This document shows positions 36,383 to 48,973 of a stretch of 64,000 nucleotides of DNA, one piece after another. The stretch lies in contig NC_081406.1 in NCBI RefSeq assembly GCF_030272615.1, positions 266,462,192 to 266,526,191 of the forward strand. Reading direction: 5' to 3'. The translations under genes were made by a program, and so were the position numbers. This stretch comes from Cryptomeria japonica. Taxonomy: Eukaryota > Streptophyta > Pinopsida > Cupressales > Cupressaceae. Below the pieces are notes generated by a model. It saw only the letters and a list, made by a program, of their open reading frames with translations. It was not told the DNA's origin and searched no databases. Within the stretch, counting starts at the first letter, position 1. Each line of letters begins with the position of its first letter.

Positions 36383-38952
36383 TTTTATTGGAATAAGCTA
36401 AAAAAAATTACAAAAAATCACATATTTTGAGATGAACCAGTACAAAGGAACATTTTACAAAGACTGTTGCACCAACATAAATGGAACAACAACATCAAAC
36501 AAAGACAACAAATATAGAGAGTGTTGGAGCAACAAAAATGATACAACTACATCAACAAATGGGATGGCAACATCTACAAACTCAAATAACTTAAAAGCCT
36601 CTCCAACACAAAACAATAGTGGTAGACAGAAGCAATAACATACCCAAAACTAAATAGACTAAACTAGTAACCATGAATCAATTCATGAAACACAACACTA
36701 GTTGTGCTTACCATAGTTAATTTATACCACTCGCTGAAGAGGCTTGGAGGTAATATCTAGTAGCTTTGCAAAAGAAGATCATGTCTTATACCCTATAAAG
36801 AGATGTGGTATCATTATATTGGTAGATTATCTAAATTTAAAGAGAGAAACTGGTACATAGCTTTTGGAACTCAATTTGAAGGGGGGGGGATGAAGTTAGA
36901 GAAAACAACAAGACAACGTATTTTCCAAATAAATTAATTATCACATGTTTGAAAGTGTGGGAAATAACATCAAAGGAAGAAGATGCACCAAGGATAGTTG
37001 CTTTCCAAGACCACACATAGGGGTAAAAAGAAAAAAGAGAGGTGAAAAATGAAAATTGTAACTTCTGAGCATGGAGGCAAGTCCAAAAGGCATGTTTTAT
37101 AGATTCAATTTTGGCACAAAAGGGAAAAGTAGGCAGAGGGTTAAAAAAATTAAGGCAATTAGCAATGGGGATTTTAACATGAACCACTTTCCAAGAAAGG
37201 AGTTGAGACTGAGCATCTGCTCTAGATTTCCAAATATGGAGGCTATGTTTACTCCATTTAGATCAAAGAAAGGCATAGTTCCATTTCACATTGAGAGGAG
37301 GTGAAATAGAAATAGGGGGAAGGATTTATTTATAAATGGTTCTAAGGAAAAAAGAAATAGAATTTGTGAGCATTAGGCCATCTCAAATCATTCAAGAAGT
37401 TAGCATGAAAATCCAAGGACGTTAGATTACAAAGATAAGGGGTAACCAACTACTGAATTTCAATGATTAGTTGTCTATTTGAGGACAACAAGTTGAAATG
37501 ATTCTTAAGGAGAGGTCAGAATTTTCATTGAAAGGAGAAAGCATCCCATAGATCCCAAATTTGAATGCCTTTTTTGAAGAGTTTCCTTTCTTTGAGTCTA
37601 TAAATAGTATCTAAAGGATTTCCATATTACTACACTAACTTGTTCCACCAAATAGAGGAGTAAGGAAAACCTAGGCCATATATGAGGAATTGATCAAACC
37701 AAGTGATCTTTTTGGTGGTAATCTACCAAGATTTCTAGATAGAATTAAAGGGAGAATACATATGAGTTTTGAAGAACTGAGGTAGAAGGAGTTTTTCTTC
37801 CAACTAACAAAGTCCCAAGAAGGACCAACAGAGGTTGATTGAATACAAAATTTAACCAACTTCTTCTAATGGTTATCTCCCTATAAATCTGTGTTTATCC
37901 ATGTGGTTGTTGATTATATTCTTTGAGTGTATGGATCAATGATTCCCAATCCTTCTTTATACTTTGGTTGAATGTAATGATGACAATAAGTAGCTAATAA
38001 TCTTTCTTTGTTCCCCCATTTAGCCCATAGAATTTTTTTGATGAGTTGAGTTAATTGGTTGTGATAGCTTTTGGAGGGCAACTAATATAATCAAATGTAA
38101 ACATTACTAGCAAGAAAAAATTTATTTGGCACTTTAATGTGACTATTCATATATAGCAATCTATTAGTCTAGTTTAAGAGTTTTCCCTTAATGTTAGTCA
38201 AAAACCAATTCCACGTGTCTTTGAGAACTCCAATCCCAAATGGAATGCCCAAATATCTTGTGATCGATCCATGTTTTATTTATTTTCATTCAATAGGAAT
38301 CCAAGCTAGATGAAGGTAGGGTGATCCATAATAAATTCAATCTTATTCATTTCCATTTTAGATTCGGAAATAATAAAAAACAATTCCAAATTATCAATGG
38401 TATTGGTCACCTCCTCTTTTGAGTTTTGGATAAAAAGAATACTATCATCCACAAGGCGTGAGTTGTGGGTTGAGGAATTATTTGGTAGAGAAATCCCATT
38501 GATAATTTTATTTTCATTCACATTATGGATTAAATATCCAAGAGAATTATCAGCTAAAATGTAAAGAAAATGGGCGAGGGGGTAGCAGTGGCAGATATAT
38601 CTTTGAAGCATGAATTGAGGGGAATGGGAGCCATTAACAAATAGTGCCGCATTCACATCCATGAACAACATTTTGATGTGATCTCAAATTTTAGGGCCAA
38701 AATCCAACCATTGCATCATGTTAAGAATAAAGGGCTAATGAATATGATCATAGGCTTTGTCAAAGTCCAGTTTGACAATAAGTGCATCATGGGCAATTTT
38801 TTGAGTCCATTCACCTATCTCCCAAGCCAACACTAAATTGTCTAGGATAACTCTACCTCCTAATAATATTATTTTCTATGATTTTGCAAGAAATGTTAAG
38901 AAAGGTAATGGGTTTCCACCCAACCACAATATCTTCATCTTTGCCTTTAGGA

Positions 38953-38957
38953 ATGAG
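38953..38957. repeat. Target duplication ATGAG, left of solo LTR
   Basis: ATGAG before TGTAATGCCC is repeated at 42659-42663 after GGGGCACTACA. Confidence 0.85.
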
Positions 38958-41900
38958 TGTAATGCCCACCAAGAATACCCTAGAGAAACTAACCAACTAA
39001 CCAAGAAAATAGAGATTTTTTTTAAAAGATCAATTGCAATACATACATTAACTAAACATGAACATATGAACATAAATTCACAAGCGGAATCAACCTTTAA
39101 CATATAGATTCATATTCCCCAAGGCATCTCAACATTATTACTTAACATAACTTTAAGATATGAACATTATCAAATATCACTACCACATGATTTTCCTTAA
39201 TTGATCTTAACATTCATTTCATATAAAGGACATAGGAAAGTAACCATTTAGCTAAATCATTATGCATATATTAAATATAACCCATTAACAATATCCTATG
39301 ACCACATTATCATTTTCTCATGAATCTAAGACATATTAATACTACCAATACGATGGGTAAATTTTAATGCACCAAATCCAAATGTTCCTAACCATTTATT
39401 CCAACAACTAGATATTCCATCAACTCTATAACATAATCAATTCATTTCTTAATAGAAGAATCCACATAAGTGTATTACATGTTACATATCTCATTTTACA
39501 AATAATACAAAAATGATCATTACAAGTATACATCATCTACTCCAACAAGGAGCCATAATCTCTAACTACAAGAATTTTATCATCCAAGTTACATAATATA
39601 ATGAAATCTCTCAACCAAGATCATAGATCATATCTTCTCCAAGAATCCAGGCATAAGCTGAAGAGATGGAGAATCCTCAACTATACACATGAACATCCAA
39701 TGAAGAAGAATCCCAAAGAATGCATCAAACCACCTGACCATGTGGAACCAAAAAGGTCCACTCCAATGCTTTGGAGAATTACATGAGGTCCCACACACAC
39801 TCTAAGCCTAGGTTGACACCTAACATCCAAGGAACATAAAACATAGACAACCACCACTGGAAATATAAGTCATACCCAAAATACACCAAGACAAGGCTCA
39901 ACTCAAAAGTACAAGATGCAAAAGGCTACCATCAAATACATGGATAAGGTAGTAGGAGACATATAGGGAAAGAGTGTCATCACATGCTATCAACAAGGGT
40001 TTCCCTGGTGGTCTCTAGATTCTAGAACTCATCAACAAGGGTTTCCTTGGTAGTCTCTCTCTAGACCTTGATGCCCAAGTGATACCCATACATAACCAAC
40101 TCAACCTTTCGTGGGGACAAGGGAATATAGTCATGCCAACAAGGCCTTCCCAATCTCATCTTGTGCCTGAACTAGCACGCTAGGCCATGAGTGGGGCACC
40201 AAAAACTATCTTGTTTAATGTGATAAATACCTAACCCCTAAATTGATTAAGTAAGATTACCACTTGATTACAAAAAACTTCCAATGAGATTCCTTGGTAG
40301 CAACTTGAGGGCCCTGACAGCCACTTGGCAGCCACCCCCCCCTATCATGTTCCTAAAACCTATGGTAAAAGTAAATACACATAAAATCCCAAGAATCACA
40401 TGATACATATGTCCAAAGGTCCAAATATCCAAAACTGATCCATAATCACAATCGAATTCATATTGCCAATAACAAGAACATAATACATTAACTCATATCA
40501 TGGAACCAATAATCTCAATAATATGATATGCCCAAAATGAGATTCCAATAATTCTATCACAAGGCATTTCCATCTTCCAAAAGCCATAATGCATCAAATA
40601 TGTAACTCTAGAATAAGTAAATCAATAATAGAATAGCACAGGGAATCATAGAAAACCCGAAAGTAAGTCTTTGGTTTGAGATAGAAAGCAAAAATCAACG
40701 AACAAAGCCAAAATAGCAAAACGACACCATTACTGACTTAACTGGTGTATTTACACAAAACTGGTGTCATTATGCAATTATCTGGTGCATTTACAAAATC
40801 TCTTAGTGCATAATGACCTAGAATAGCACATTTACCAAAAATTATAGTGCATATAATACTCAGAATAGCGCATCCATGGAACAAAGTAGCGCATATGACA
40901 TATTAAGTAGCGCATACACCCAAGAAATAACACATCCATTCACCAGATTAGTGCATATATGATAGAGAGTCAAATATGACTCAAATGCAAATAAAATCAA
41001 ACAAAAGTCCAAAAAGACTCAAATATAAATTCTAACTTCTATCACTAACATGCAAAAAGGCGTTTTTCAACCAAGAGCAAGATGAGCAACCATAAAATGA
41101 AAAAATATTGCCAGTTCAAAATATAGACATCTTCCTGCAATCAAGAAACTTAGAACTTCACTCCCAAAAACACAAATATTGAAAACAAAAATAAAAGATC
41201 ACAACACCAATAAAGTCCTCCAAGGAAATGAATACAAGGCTTTCATGTGGTAATCTCAAAAGCACACACCCTTACAAAAAGACAAAATACTTCATTCCCT
41301 TCAACAATAGATACAAGAAAAGATGAAAAACACAGACAACACCCAACAACCATACAAGTTTAGAATAAAAGGAACCAAAACCACAAAATTGCTTAATGCA
41401 TAGAAACATTCTTTCGTCACACATCAATCATATTTCCCCATTCAAAATAGTCACGAAGCATACAATCTTTTCGTAAATCAGAAAGCATAAAATGGGATTC
41501 AGATCACCGACCTGGAGATTGAAGTAATGGCAAAGCAGCTTGAAGAAGATGCAACACAATAATAATGCAAATCCAAAGCCAAAGCTCCAATCCTCAAGCA
41601 TTCGAAGAAAATCCATTCCAAAACCAAATTTAGAAATCCATTAATTCCAACCAAAAAAGAACCCCACGACAATCTCAAAACTCCATATTTAAAAATTTAC
41701 CCAAAAATCATACCTCAACACAACCCAAAATTAAAATAATATTAATAATAATAAACTTACCAACTCTCCACAAGAACCAAGATAAAATAATATTATTAAC
41801 CAAATGCAACTCCCAAAAGCCGAACGTAAGAAAGGATAAGTAGATAAACAATAAAACAAATGGATAAATAATTAAACAAGTAAATAAACTAATAAATAAT

Positions 41901-42658
41901 TAACTAAATAAATGAAGGCATAAATAATATAAATGTTCAACTAAATATATTTCCACAAAATAATATTAATTTATTATAAATTCTCAATAATTAAATATAT
42001 TTATTTTATATCAATACCAACCATTATAATTTAATTTAACACCAATAAACTATATATAACAATTAATTAATAAATTAATCAATAATCACAACTCCACAAC
42101 TCCACAACACGACCCGACATAGGATTAAATAAAATACCACATAACACCTAGCAAAGCAACTCTAGCCAAAACACTAGGATTGGCAAGGTACCAACTAGGC
42201 CTAGAGTGTGATAAGACCCCATGTCACCTCCGATCAACTTGCCATTGGGATGAGAGACACACTCAAACCTGTGAAACCAGGTGGAGTTGATGTCTAGTAC
42301 CTAAATCCTGCAAAACATCAACGTCTATACAACAACAACATATACATCATCCCTTCAACAATCACAACAATAATACATTCATGGCATCCATAACATCATC
42401 AATATCATCATCATATCCAGTAGAGGGAGTGGGGTTATATATATCCTCAACATGCATATAATAAGTGCTCACAGGTAACCAAGCATGTGTCCAAACGTCA
42501 TAATAGTCCTGAATATATCATCATCCACGTAATACCATAACATATCAACTATCAATAACAAATGTCTAGCATCAAACTAAAAGCATCCAAAATATATATC
42601 AATCCATAAGTATCAATCAAAAGCATCATCAAAGAGTGCGATATGGAGGGGCACTACA
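38958..42658. mobile_element. 3.7-kb solo-LTR-like element inside LINE-2 RT
   Basis: It starts TGTAATGCCC and ends GGGCACTACA, a near-perfect terminal inverted pair with TG...CA ends, flanked by the 5-bp repeat ATGAG. Removing it rejoins the LINE-2 RT. I find no second internal copy of either end, no primer site, and no reading frame over about 120 codons. It is therefore best read as a solo LTR of an unusually long-LTR gypsy family. A noncoding LARD-type element is the alternative. It contains the 21-bp array at 40742-40969. Confidence 0.75.
40742..40969. repeat. 21-bp periodic array with TAGYGCAT core
   Basis: Eleven consecutive units, nearly all exactly 21 bp, each opening with TAGCGCAT, TAGTGCAT, TAGCACAT or CTGGTGCAT. 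The 13-bp remainders are highly variable, for example at 40845, 40866, 40887 and 40908. The conserved core and free filler suggest spaced binding sites rather than simple tandem slippage (inference). Confidence 0.85.
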
Positions 42659-43649
42659 ATGAGTTTACTAAGGCCTTGGTTGATAATTGGTCCAAAGACC
42701 CAACCTCAACACCTTCAAGATACACAATAGAAATCTTCTTGAATGTATGGCCACAAGGCCTAGTAGAATTCAATCGGACTATCATCAATTCCTAGACTTT
42801 TTTCCATAGCCATGTTATAAAGGCCCTCATCAATTTAATCCATAGAAAGAGGTCTATTAAGAAACATACTATACTTATCATCAATTTTGTAAGGAATTCA
42901 ATCAACCACACTTTCCTCAACAATCTAAATTAAAGGATCACTTGTTGTTTCATATATGGAGAGTTATTTATAATAATCCCTAAAAAAGGTTTGCATGATG
43001 TCTAAGGGGCTAGTGTGCAATGTACCATTACAAGATTTGATGATTGAAATTAGTTCTTTTTTGTCATTATAATTTTAAACAATGAAATAAAAACTTATAG
43101 CTTCAATCCCCATCCTCAATCCATTGGAGTGAGGACACAATTGCACACCTTTTCCTTTGTAGAGCTCCAATTTTTTGATTAAATGCTCAATATGAAAAGT
43201 AGATTGTTGAAGTGTAAAGTCATAGGGATAAAGAAGAAAATGACTATACTCAAGTTTTCCTTTCAAATATTTTTAAAGTCCCCGTTGTTAAGCAATAGTT
43301 CTTTGACCATAATCTCAAAGGAAAGAAGTACAATATGCTATAGTTATTTCCTACCAATTAGTCCATTTGTCCTATTAGGGATTTGGATTAGAATTCTAGG
43401 TAGCTAAAGACTATCAATACAATCTTGTTGTTGGAGGTGAGTCACATTAAGTTTGAAGGGGAGATTATTGGGAAGAGTTGGGGAAGTCAAAAGGGTTAGA
43501 GTGATGAATATGGGGAAGTGGTCAGAAAGGATGGTTGTTAGGTCAAGATGGACTAGAAGGCAAGATGAAGAAAGAAAAATATAGCAATTGGGAGAAATAT
43601 AAAACCTATATAGATGAATCATCTTCCTCAAAAAACCTTGATGATAATT

Positions 43650-43990
43650 AGACCAAGTGAGCTAGTAAGGCATGTGTGCTGGAGTAAGAGGGGCACATTA
43701 TGTAATTATTTAATCAATTAGGTCCTATAATTACTTTATTCACTTAAGCTAAACTTAGGGTATTTTTCCATTTATTTAATTAGGCTAATAATAGCTGAAT
43801 TTGTCTCATTCACTATGATTGCGACACTTGGTGCTAGCTAATTTAATCTAGCATTAAAGAGTTTTGCATCTATGGTTTCATTCATCCTTTCATAATTATT
43901 TATTCATTCATTGTAATTATAATATTTTTGTGCAATCAATACAAAATTATTAGTTTGTGTTGAGTAAATTATCCTTGCTTGATTTGTTTA
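43650..43990. mobile_element. Short LTR-like insert in LINE-2 endonuclease
   Basis: AT-rich sequence (TGTGCTGGAGTAAGAGGG, then ATTATGTAATTATTTAATC) interrupts the endonuclease between the GGDF-containing part and the WSNYHQGF block. It looks like a small solo LTR, but I could not fix a target duplication, so the edges are approximate. Confidence 0.5.
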
Positions 43991-44899
43991 TGTGATAGGT
44001 GGTCTGCTTGCAAAGGATTCTTGGCTTGTGCGGTTGAAATCATCAACTTTGATAATGTGAAGGTTTTTTTTTCCCAAAAGTGGATCATACACACCCAATT
44101 CATTATGAGAAAGAGGCCAAGAATCAAATTTTGATTGATACAAATGAGAATGACTATCCTAGCTATGGTCAATGGGGTGTTCCATAATTTTGAAGTCACC
44201 CCCAGGACCCAATCATCATTAGGGAAGTAAAGAAAAATCCATTCCCAAAGTAAGGTTCTTTTAGAAGGTGTGTTGGGATCATAAACTGGGAAAAATCCAT
44301 ATAAGGTTCCATAAATAATGACAGTAACCTAAGTGCAATAGCTATAAGGGTCACTGTTGGAAGCCACCACATGTTTAACAAGCCACATGGTAAGACCAAG
44401 CACAAATTCCCTAGAACCGTCAAGATGAGTGGTATGAAAGAAGAGTGCATCTTGCCAAAGGGAAGCAAAAGTGATGTATAATGAACACCACTAATTTTCA
44501 CTTCTTGAAGCATGAATATATCAAATTGATTAGTCTTGATAGATTGTTTAATATGATATTTCAGAGAGGGGATTGTTAGCTCTCGCACATTCCAAGACTA
44601 GATGGTATCATTCATTGTGATGAATTAGGGAGAGTTTCCTCATCCACCAAAAGAGTATTAAACTGATTTTCCAATTGGCATGTCTAGAGAGCTAGAGAGT
44701 GATTTGAAAGAGAAATAGCACAAGAGGGGGATCGAGATCAGGATCAAGATCAAGCATGCAAGGAGGTAGAAGCATGAGGGGTAGCCAAACCATGAACAAT
44801 TTGAGGAGGCATATGGAAGGGATTCTTTCCTTGTATCAGTATCCATTGGGATGTCACCAAGGAGCACATTTTTGAAGGAAGGAGAACTAGGGGGTCATG

Positions 44900-46098
44900 A
44901 ATATTGAGGAGGAGAGGAGGGAATTATAGAGGGTTATGCGGAAGTAAAGATTGTGCAAGAGGAATTGTTAGGAGCTAGAGAGGGGTATTTGGTGGCAGCA
45001 AGGGGTTTTGGAGGAGTAGAAAGAAGAGAAAAGTCAACAGCATCAGAAGAATAAGCAATAGGGTGGGAATCACTAAAAGACAAAGGTGTAGAGCATGGTT
45101 CATGAATGAGGCAATCTCTAATAAGATGACCTTTTCAATGATAATAGAAACAAGAATTTGGTTTATTTAGGTAAGAGATTCACTGATCAAACTAAAACAT
45201 TGGGCCTACAAGTTTGATGGTTTCAAAAAAGGGTTGAGTAAGGTCCATTTAATGCAAGCGTGAGGATGGATATGTAGGTTGGACCATTTATCAATATTTT
45301 GTTTGCACCATAATACCTTGCCTAGTTGGGAAGCTATATCATTGATGAAATGGTGGAATGCAAATTTCAAGAGTGGGAACTCAACCCACATCAGATATTT
45401 GGATTTTGAGATTCCTTTGGGGTGATATTGAAGGTCCCATGTTGAACATAACAAGTTAGTCCATAAATTATCCATGTTCCATACTGTAAGATTGCACAAG
45501 CATGTTTTAGGTCCACAAAAGTACAAGCTACATAACCCCTACCCAGACCCCTAAAAGATTATATGGCCCAACCTTTTAGTTCCTAGGTGTTACAAGTCCA
45601 TTTGAAAAAGTCTTGATTAGTTGGGATGCTTCTAAGGAAAAGTAGAATTACCATTTTACCTTTGCAATCTGAAATAACTTCTACAATATCATCATGAAGC
45701 TCAAAAGAGATAATTTTACCTTTAAAGAAATTGTCGGGAAGAGCCACAAGGTTTGGTATTTGGGCATTTTTTTCTTTCTGTTTGGCTATTCAATTAAGGT
45801 GGGGTGCTATGTGGCTCCCCATTAGGTTGAGGGTTTATGACTTGCATCTGGCTATGTATCTAATATGTTGGTATCCTCTAGCATTAGAAACTTGTTAGGG
45901 TTTGTCAATTTTTCCTTCACTACTTTGTGCTCCCTCACTTTTTTCAATTTTGATGACTTGGGATTCAACAAAAGATAGGAATCTAGATACCTTTGATTGT
46001 TTCTTAGTTTGTAGAGCCGTGAGAGGGGTCATTTTAGCACAAGGTGAAAAGACACTAGGGGTCTGCACAACATTGCTTACTATGCAATCTAGTTGCAA
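44900..46098 (-). pseudogene. LINE-2 ORF1: gag-like protein
   Basis: It begins MQLDCIVSNVVQTPSVFSP at 46098. The DUF4283-type region lies near 45730-45200, with GRGYVACTFVDLKHA, then MWVEFPLLKFAFHHFINDIA and SQLGKVLWCKQ. A damaged zinc knuckle follows near 45160 (CFYYH, then GHLIRDC). Stops and shifts are frequent. It matches the ORF1 layout of plant L1-type elements and lies just upstream of ORF2. Confidence 0.75.
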
Positions 46099-46175
46099 TG
46101 CTTTGCTAGGGTTTTCCTTTCTACAAATCTCTGATTTCTCTAGTCACAACACTTTACTAAGGTTCTCTTTCTTTC

Positions 46176-46194
46176 AGTGTGCATATATGTAAGT
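46176..46194. repeat. LINE-2 target duplication, right
   Basis: AGTGTGCATATATGTAAGT, the partner of 36364-36382. Confidence 0.82.
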
Positions 46195-47338
46195 GAAGTA
46201 ATGAGTTCTATTGTATTGTGCTTATGTGTATAGTTGTTATAGTTGTGTATGATTCTTTTATATTTTGATTGTATTTCTTTTTATAGAAATTTACACGATC
46301 GTTTTGATTGTTTTGACACAAAAAATAAGATTATAAAATAGTATAGATATCTTAAATACATCTATATAAAGAAATGCTGAGAGATATCAATTGAAACTAT
46401 TGCATTTACCTTAAAATTATTTTATTTTACTTTAACTTTACCAGAAACAAAAACAATTAATTTTTATTTCCTAATATAAAAAATTTAATTTTTAAACTTC
46501 TTATCATTCTTCAAAAAAACATTAAAAATAAAAATTTATAATTTTTTTAATTGAATTAGTTATTCACTAGTAATAATTTTCAAGATTTTTTGCTAAATAT
46601 TGTAATTATAAAAAGGTAGATTTTTTTTTTAAATATCTCATTTTTCATTTTATATTTATATATCTATCTAAAACTTATAGTTTTGATAAGGGTATACTTT
46701 ATTTTATATGGTGTTTATTTTGAAAATGTTATGTTTATAATCAATATTAATATTTTTGACATGTGAATGGTTGTCAAATTTAAGGTAAAAGTTAAAAATT
46801 AACATTAACACTCTCACACAATTGCACTCCACCCTTTGCTGGGATTGTAGAATGCCTCCTGACATTAATTAGGATGATTTTTTTTGGTCAACATTAAAAA
46901 TTTAATGTTTGAATGTTAAAAACATAACCATAAACACAAAAACATCCAAGATAATTAAATGACCAAAACTAAAATATAACTAATAAACTTAAATTTAAGA
47001 AACTAAATATAAAATGACTAAACAAACCTTTTTCTTGTTTACACATTATACAAATCCTTCATAACCACACCATCTCTAAAATACCCTTCTCATGATTAAA
47101 TATAGATAGAAAGTAAGATTTATTACCAAATATGATGTATTACTCTTTATATATTAATTAAAAATGCTATTATTACTGATCAAAAAAAGATTTATTATCA
47201 AATTTATAAAGTTTTTTCCTAAAGTGCAACATAATTCATTAACATTTTACTTCTATTATGAGAAATCTTTATTTGTAATAAGGTGTAACAAGAAATGTAT
47301 GGCATATGAAAGAGAGACTTGATTTTTTTTTTGAATAG
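46195..47338. other. Unassigned AT-rich stretch
   Basis: Very AT-rich, many A and T runs, no reading frame or repeat I can name. Confidence 0.6.
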
Positions 47339-47364
47339 TCTCCTTATATACCATATGTTTTAGT
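47339..47364. repeat. 26-bp target duplication, left of LINE-3
   Basis: A 26-bp sequence with core CCTTATATACCATATG that is repeated without a mismatch at 48948-48973. Confidence 0.97.
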
Positions 47365-48850
47365 GGTTTTGTGGACTTTAGAAAAGCCTTTGATATGGTA
47401 CCATAGGACAACAAACTATGAAATAAGATGGAAGAATTGGGAGTTCCAAATGTGCCGAGGGCTACAATACATAGGCTATATGAGCAGGTCAAGGTTAAAA
47501 ACAGAACCTCAAAGAGAATGTCAGAATGTTTTGCAGTTATATTGGTGTCAAACAAGGTTGTCTGCTTTCCCCAATGTTGTTTGGGTTATATATTGATAAG
47601 TTAGAAGAATAGCTAAACAATGTTAGTAGAGAAGGAGTCAAGTTGGCTAATTATGTAATAAAACTACTTCTCTATGCGGATGATATCATCTTAATAGCTA
47701 AATCTGCAAAGGGTCCAAGAGAACATTTGAAGACGCTTGAAGCCTTTTGTCAGGAAATAGGGATGCAAGTGAATATTAGCAAGACCAGAGTAATGATCTT
47801 CTCTTTGAGAAGAAATAAAAAGAAACAAGACGCTTTTCTTTTTAAAGGCAACTCGTTGGATGTGGTGAATGAGTACAAATATCTTGGACTTGATTTTCAC
47901 AACAAGCTTCGCTGGAAAATGAGTAGAGCAAAAATAATTCAAGGTGGATGGAAAGCATTGTACTTGCAACAAAATAGGTGTAGAAATATAGAACTTTGGG
48001 ATTAGAAAAGCAAGAGAATGCTTTTCGGTCTACTGGTCACTCCAGTGATTCTATACGGATGTGAAATTTGGGGTAGTAGTATGTTAGATAAAAAATGGAG
48101 ATAATTGGAAAGAATTCAAAAACATCTAATCATAAGTAGTTTCAAAATTAAAATTGTAGTTCCATATGAGATTCTATTGGTAGAAATCGACACCTATCCC
48201 TTGGAAGCTTTAGCGATGGTTCGTTTGGCAAGCTATCTAAAGAAGACTCAAAATATTGAAAAACATCGTTGGCCTCAGTCGATTCTGGAGGAAAGACTAG
48301 ATAGAAGGAAGAACACATGGATGAAACAAAATGACAAATGGATGAAAAAATGGGACATGAGTATACAAGAATGCCCAAACACCAATGAAGAAATAAAAAA
48401 AATTGTGAAGGAAAAATTTAGGAGCAGGTTATGGACAAAACAAGATGGATGTAAAAAGTTTATTATTTCACAGAATTCAACCCCACGGGAGATCATGAAG
48501 AAAACGCCTACATATGAGCAAATATTAAATGGAAAGCAAAAAATGCTAATGGCTAAGTTAAGAACCAGCTCTCATAACTTGAGGTGTGAAATAGGTAGAT
48601 GGATGATGCCTAAAGAAGAGTGAGAAAAGAGGATATGCTTATTTTGAAAACATGGGAGTGGTAGAGACAGAGCGACATTTTGTTTTGGAATGCCTAACAT
48701 ACAGTGACATTCGGGCCATTTATGAAGACATTTTGAAAATGAACAATTTAATCATTTTGTTTAAAGAAACAAAACTCGAAAAAATAACAAATCCATTGAT
48801 AAAAATTCATTACAGAAAAGTAGATCTTGAGAAGAGGTTACATGTAAATT
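47365..48850 (+). pseudogene. LINE-3 reverse transcriptase and C-terminal domain
   Basis: RT from the third conserved block: GFVDFRKAFDMVP (47365), GVKQGC-type block near 47550, catalytic YADDIILIAKS (47671), then NISKTRVMIF and EYKYLGLDF. The post-RT region reads LYGCEIWGSSM (48055), LERIQKHLI, then a helical domain (PLEALAMVRLASYLKKTQ) and a C-terminal ETERHFVLECLTY segment (48665). It carries no plant-type RNase H. Plant L1 RTs have FADD and a different C-terminus, whereas this YGCE-W and ERHFVLEC arrangement is closer to non-LTR groups better known from animals (from memory, unverified). Several frameshifts and stops are present. Confidence 0.85.
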
Positions 48851-48947
48851 AAGATCGTGGTGTCCTCATTTTGTAGAGTGTGCACTGTTTGTGGATCCCA
48901 TAGACTGCTTTGACCTCGTAAACATTATTAAAATACTTCATTTCATT
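47365..48947 (+). mobile_element. LINE-3: 5'-truncated non-LTR retrotransposon with non-L1 RT
   Basis: A 1583-bp insert between perfect 26-bp direct repeats. It starts inside RT (GFVDFRKAFDMVP) and ends at a short tail TACTTCATTTCATT rather than poly-A. It is thus a classic truncated target-primed insertion. The RT style differs from LINE-1, -2 and -4. Confidence 0.93.
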
Positions 48948-48973
48948 TCTCCTTATATACCATATGTTTTAGT
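48948..48973. repeat. 26-bp target duplication, right of LINE-3
   Basis: Perfect copy of 47339-47364. Confidence 0.97.

Larger units (their letters stand above)
36837..44615 (-). pseudogene. LINE-2 ORF2: endonuclease and reverse transcriptase, interrupted
   Basis: The frame starts MNDTI, a stop, then SWNVRELTIP (44615-44570). Endonuclease motifs are MLQEVKISG, LGGDF near 44200, and TTILSDHFPIF near 43510. RT begins near 42830 (MAMEKSLGIDDSP, matching the usual GKSPGPDGFP block, and INQGLSKLI). It is cut by the 3.7-kb insert and resumes at 38950 with LIPKGKDEDIVVGWKPI, VKLDFDKAYDH (38770) and the catalytic region LVDDSILFIQ (38450, normally FADD). The Cys/His region CAKIESIKHAFWTC lies at 37130. 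The frame is broken many times. Confidence 0.88.
36383..46175 (-). mobile_element. LINE-2: plant L1-type LINE with two LTR insertions
   Basis: On the minus strand: ORF1 (about 46100-44900), ORF2 endonuclease from 44615, RT split by a 3.7-kb insert (38958-42658), zinc-binding region at 37190-36840, and a 3' end near 36383 (AGCTTATTCCAATAAAAAC without a long poly-A). A second LTR-like insert lies at about 43650-43990 inside the endonuclease. The 19-bp target duplication with two changes defines both ends. No RNase H domain is seen, unlike LINE-1. Confidence 0.87.

Noticed and set aside
40742-40969. CRISPR-like array
   Set aside because: Units are contiguous with no spacers, and the DNA is from a plant nuclear genome.
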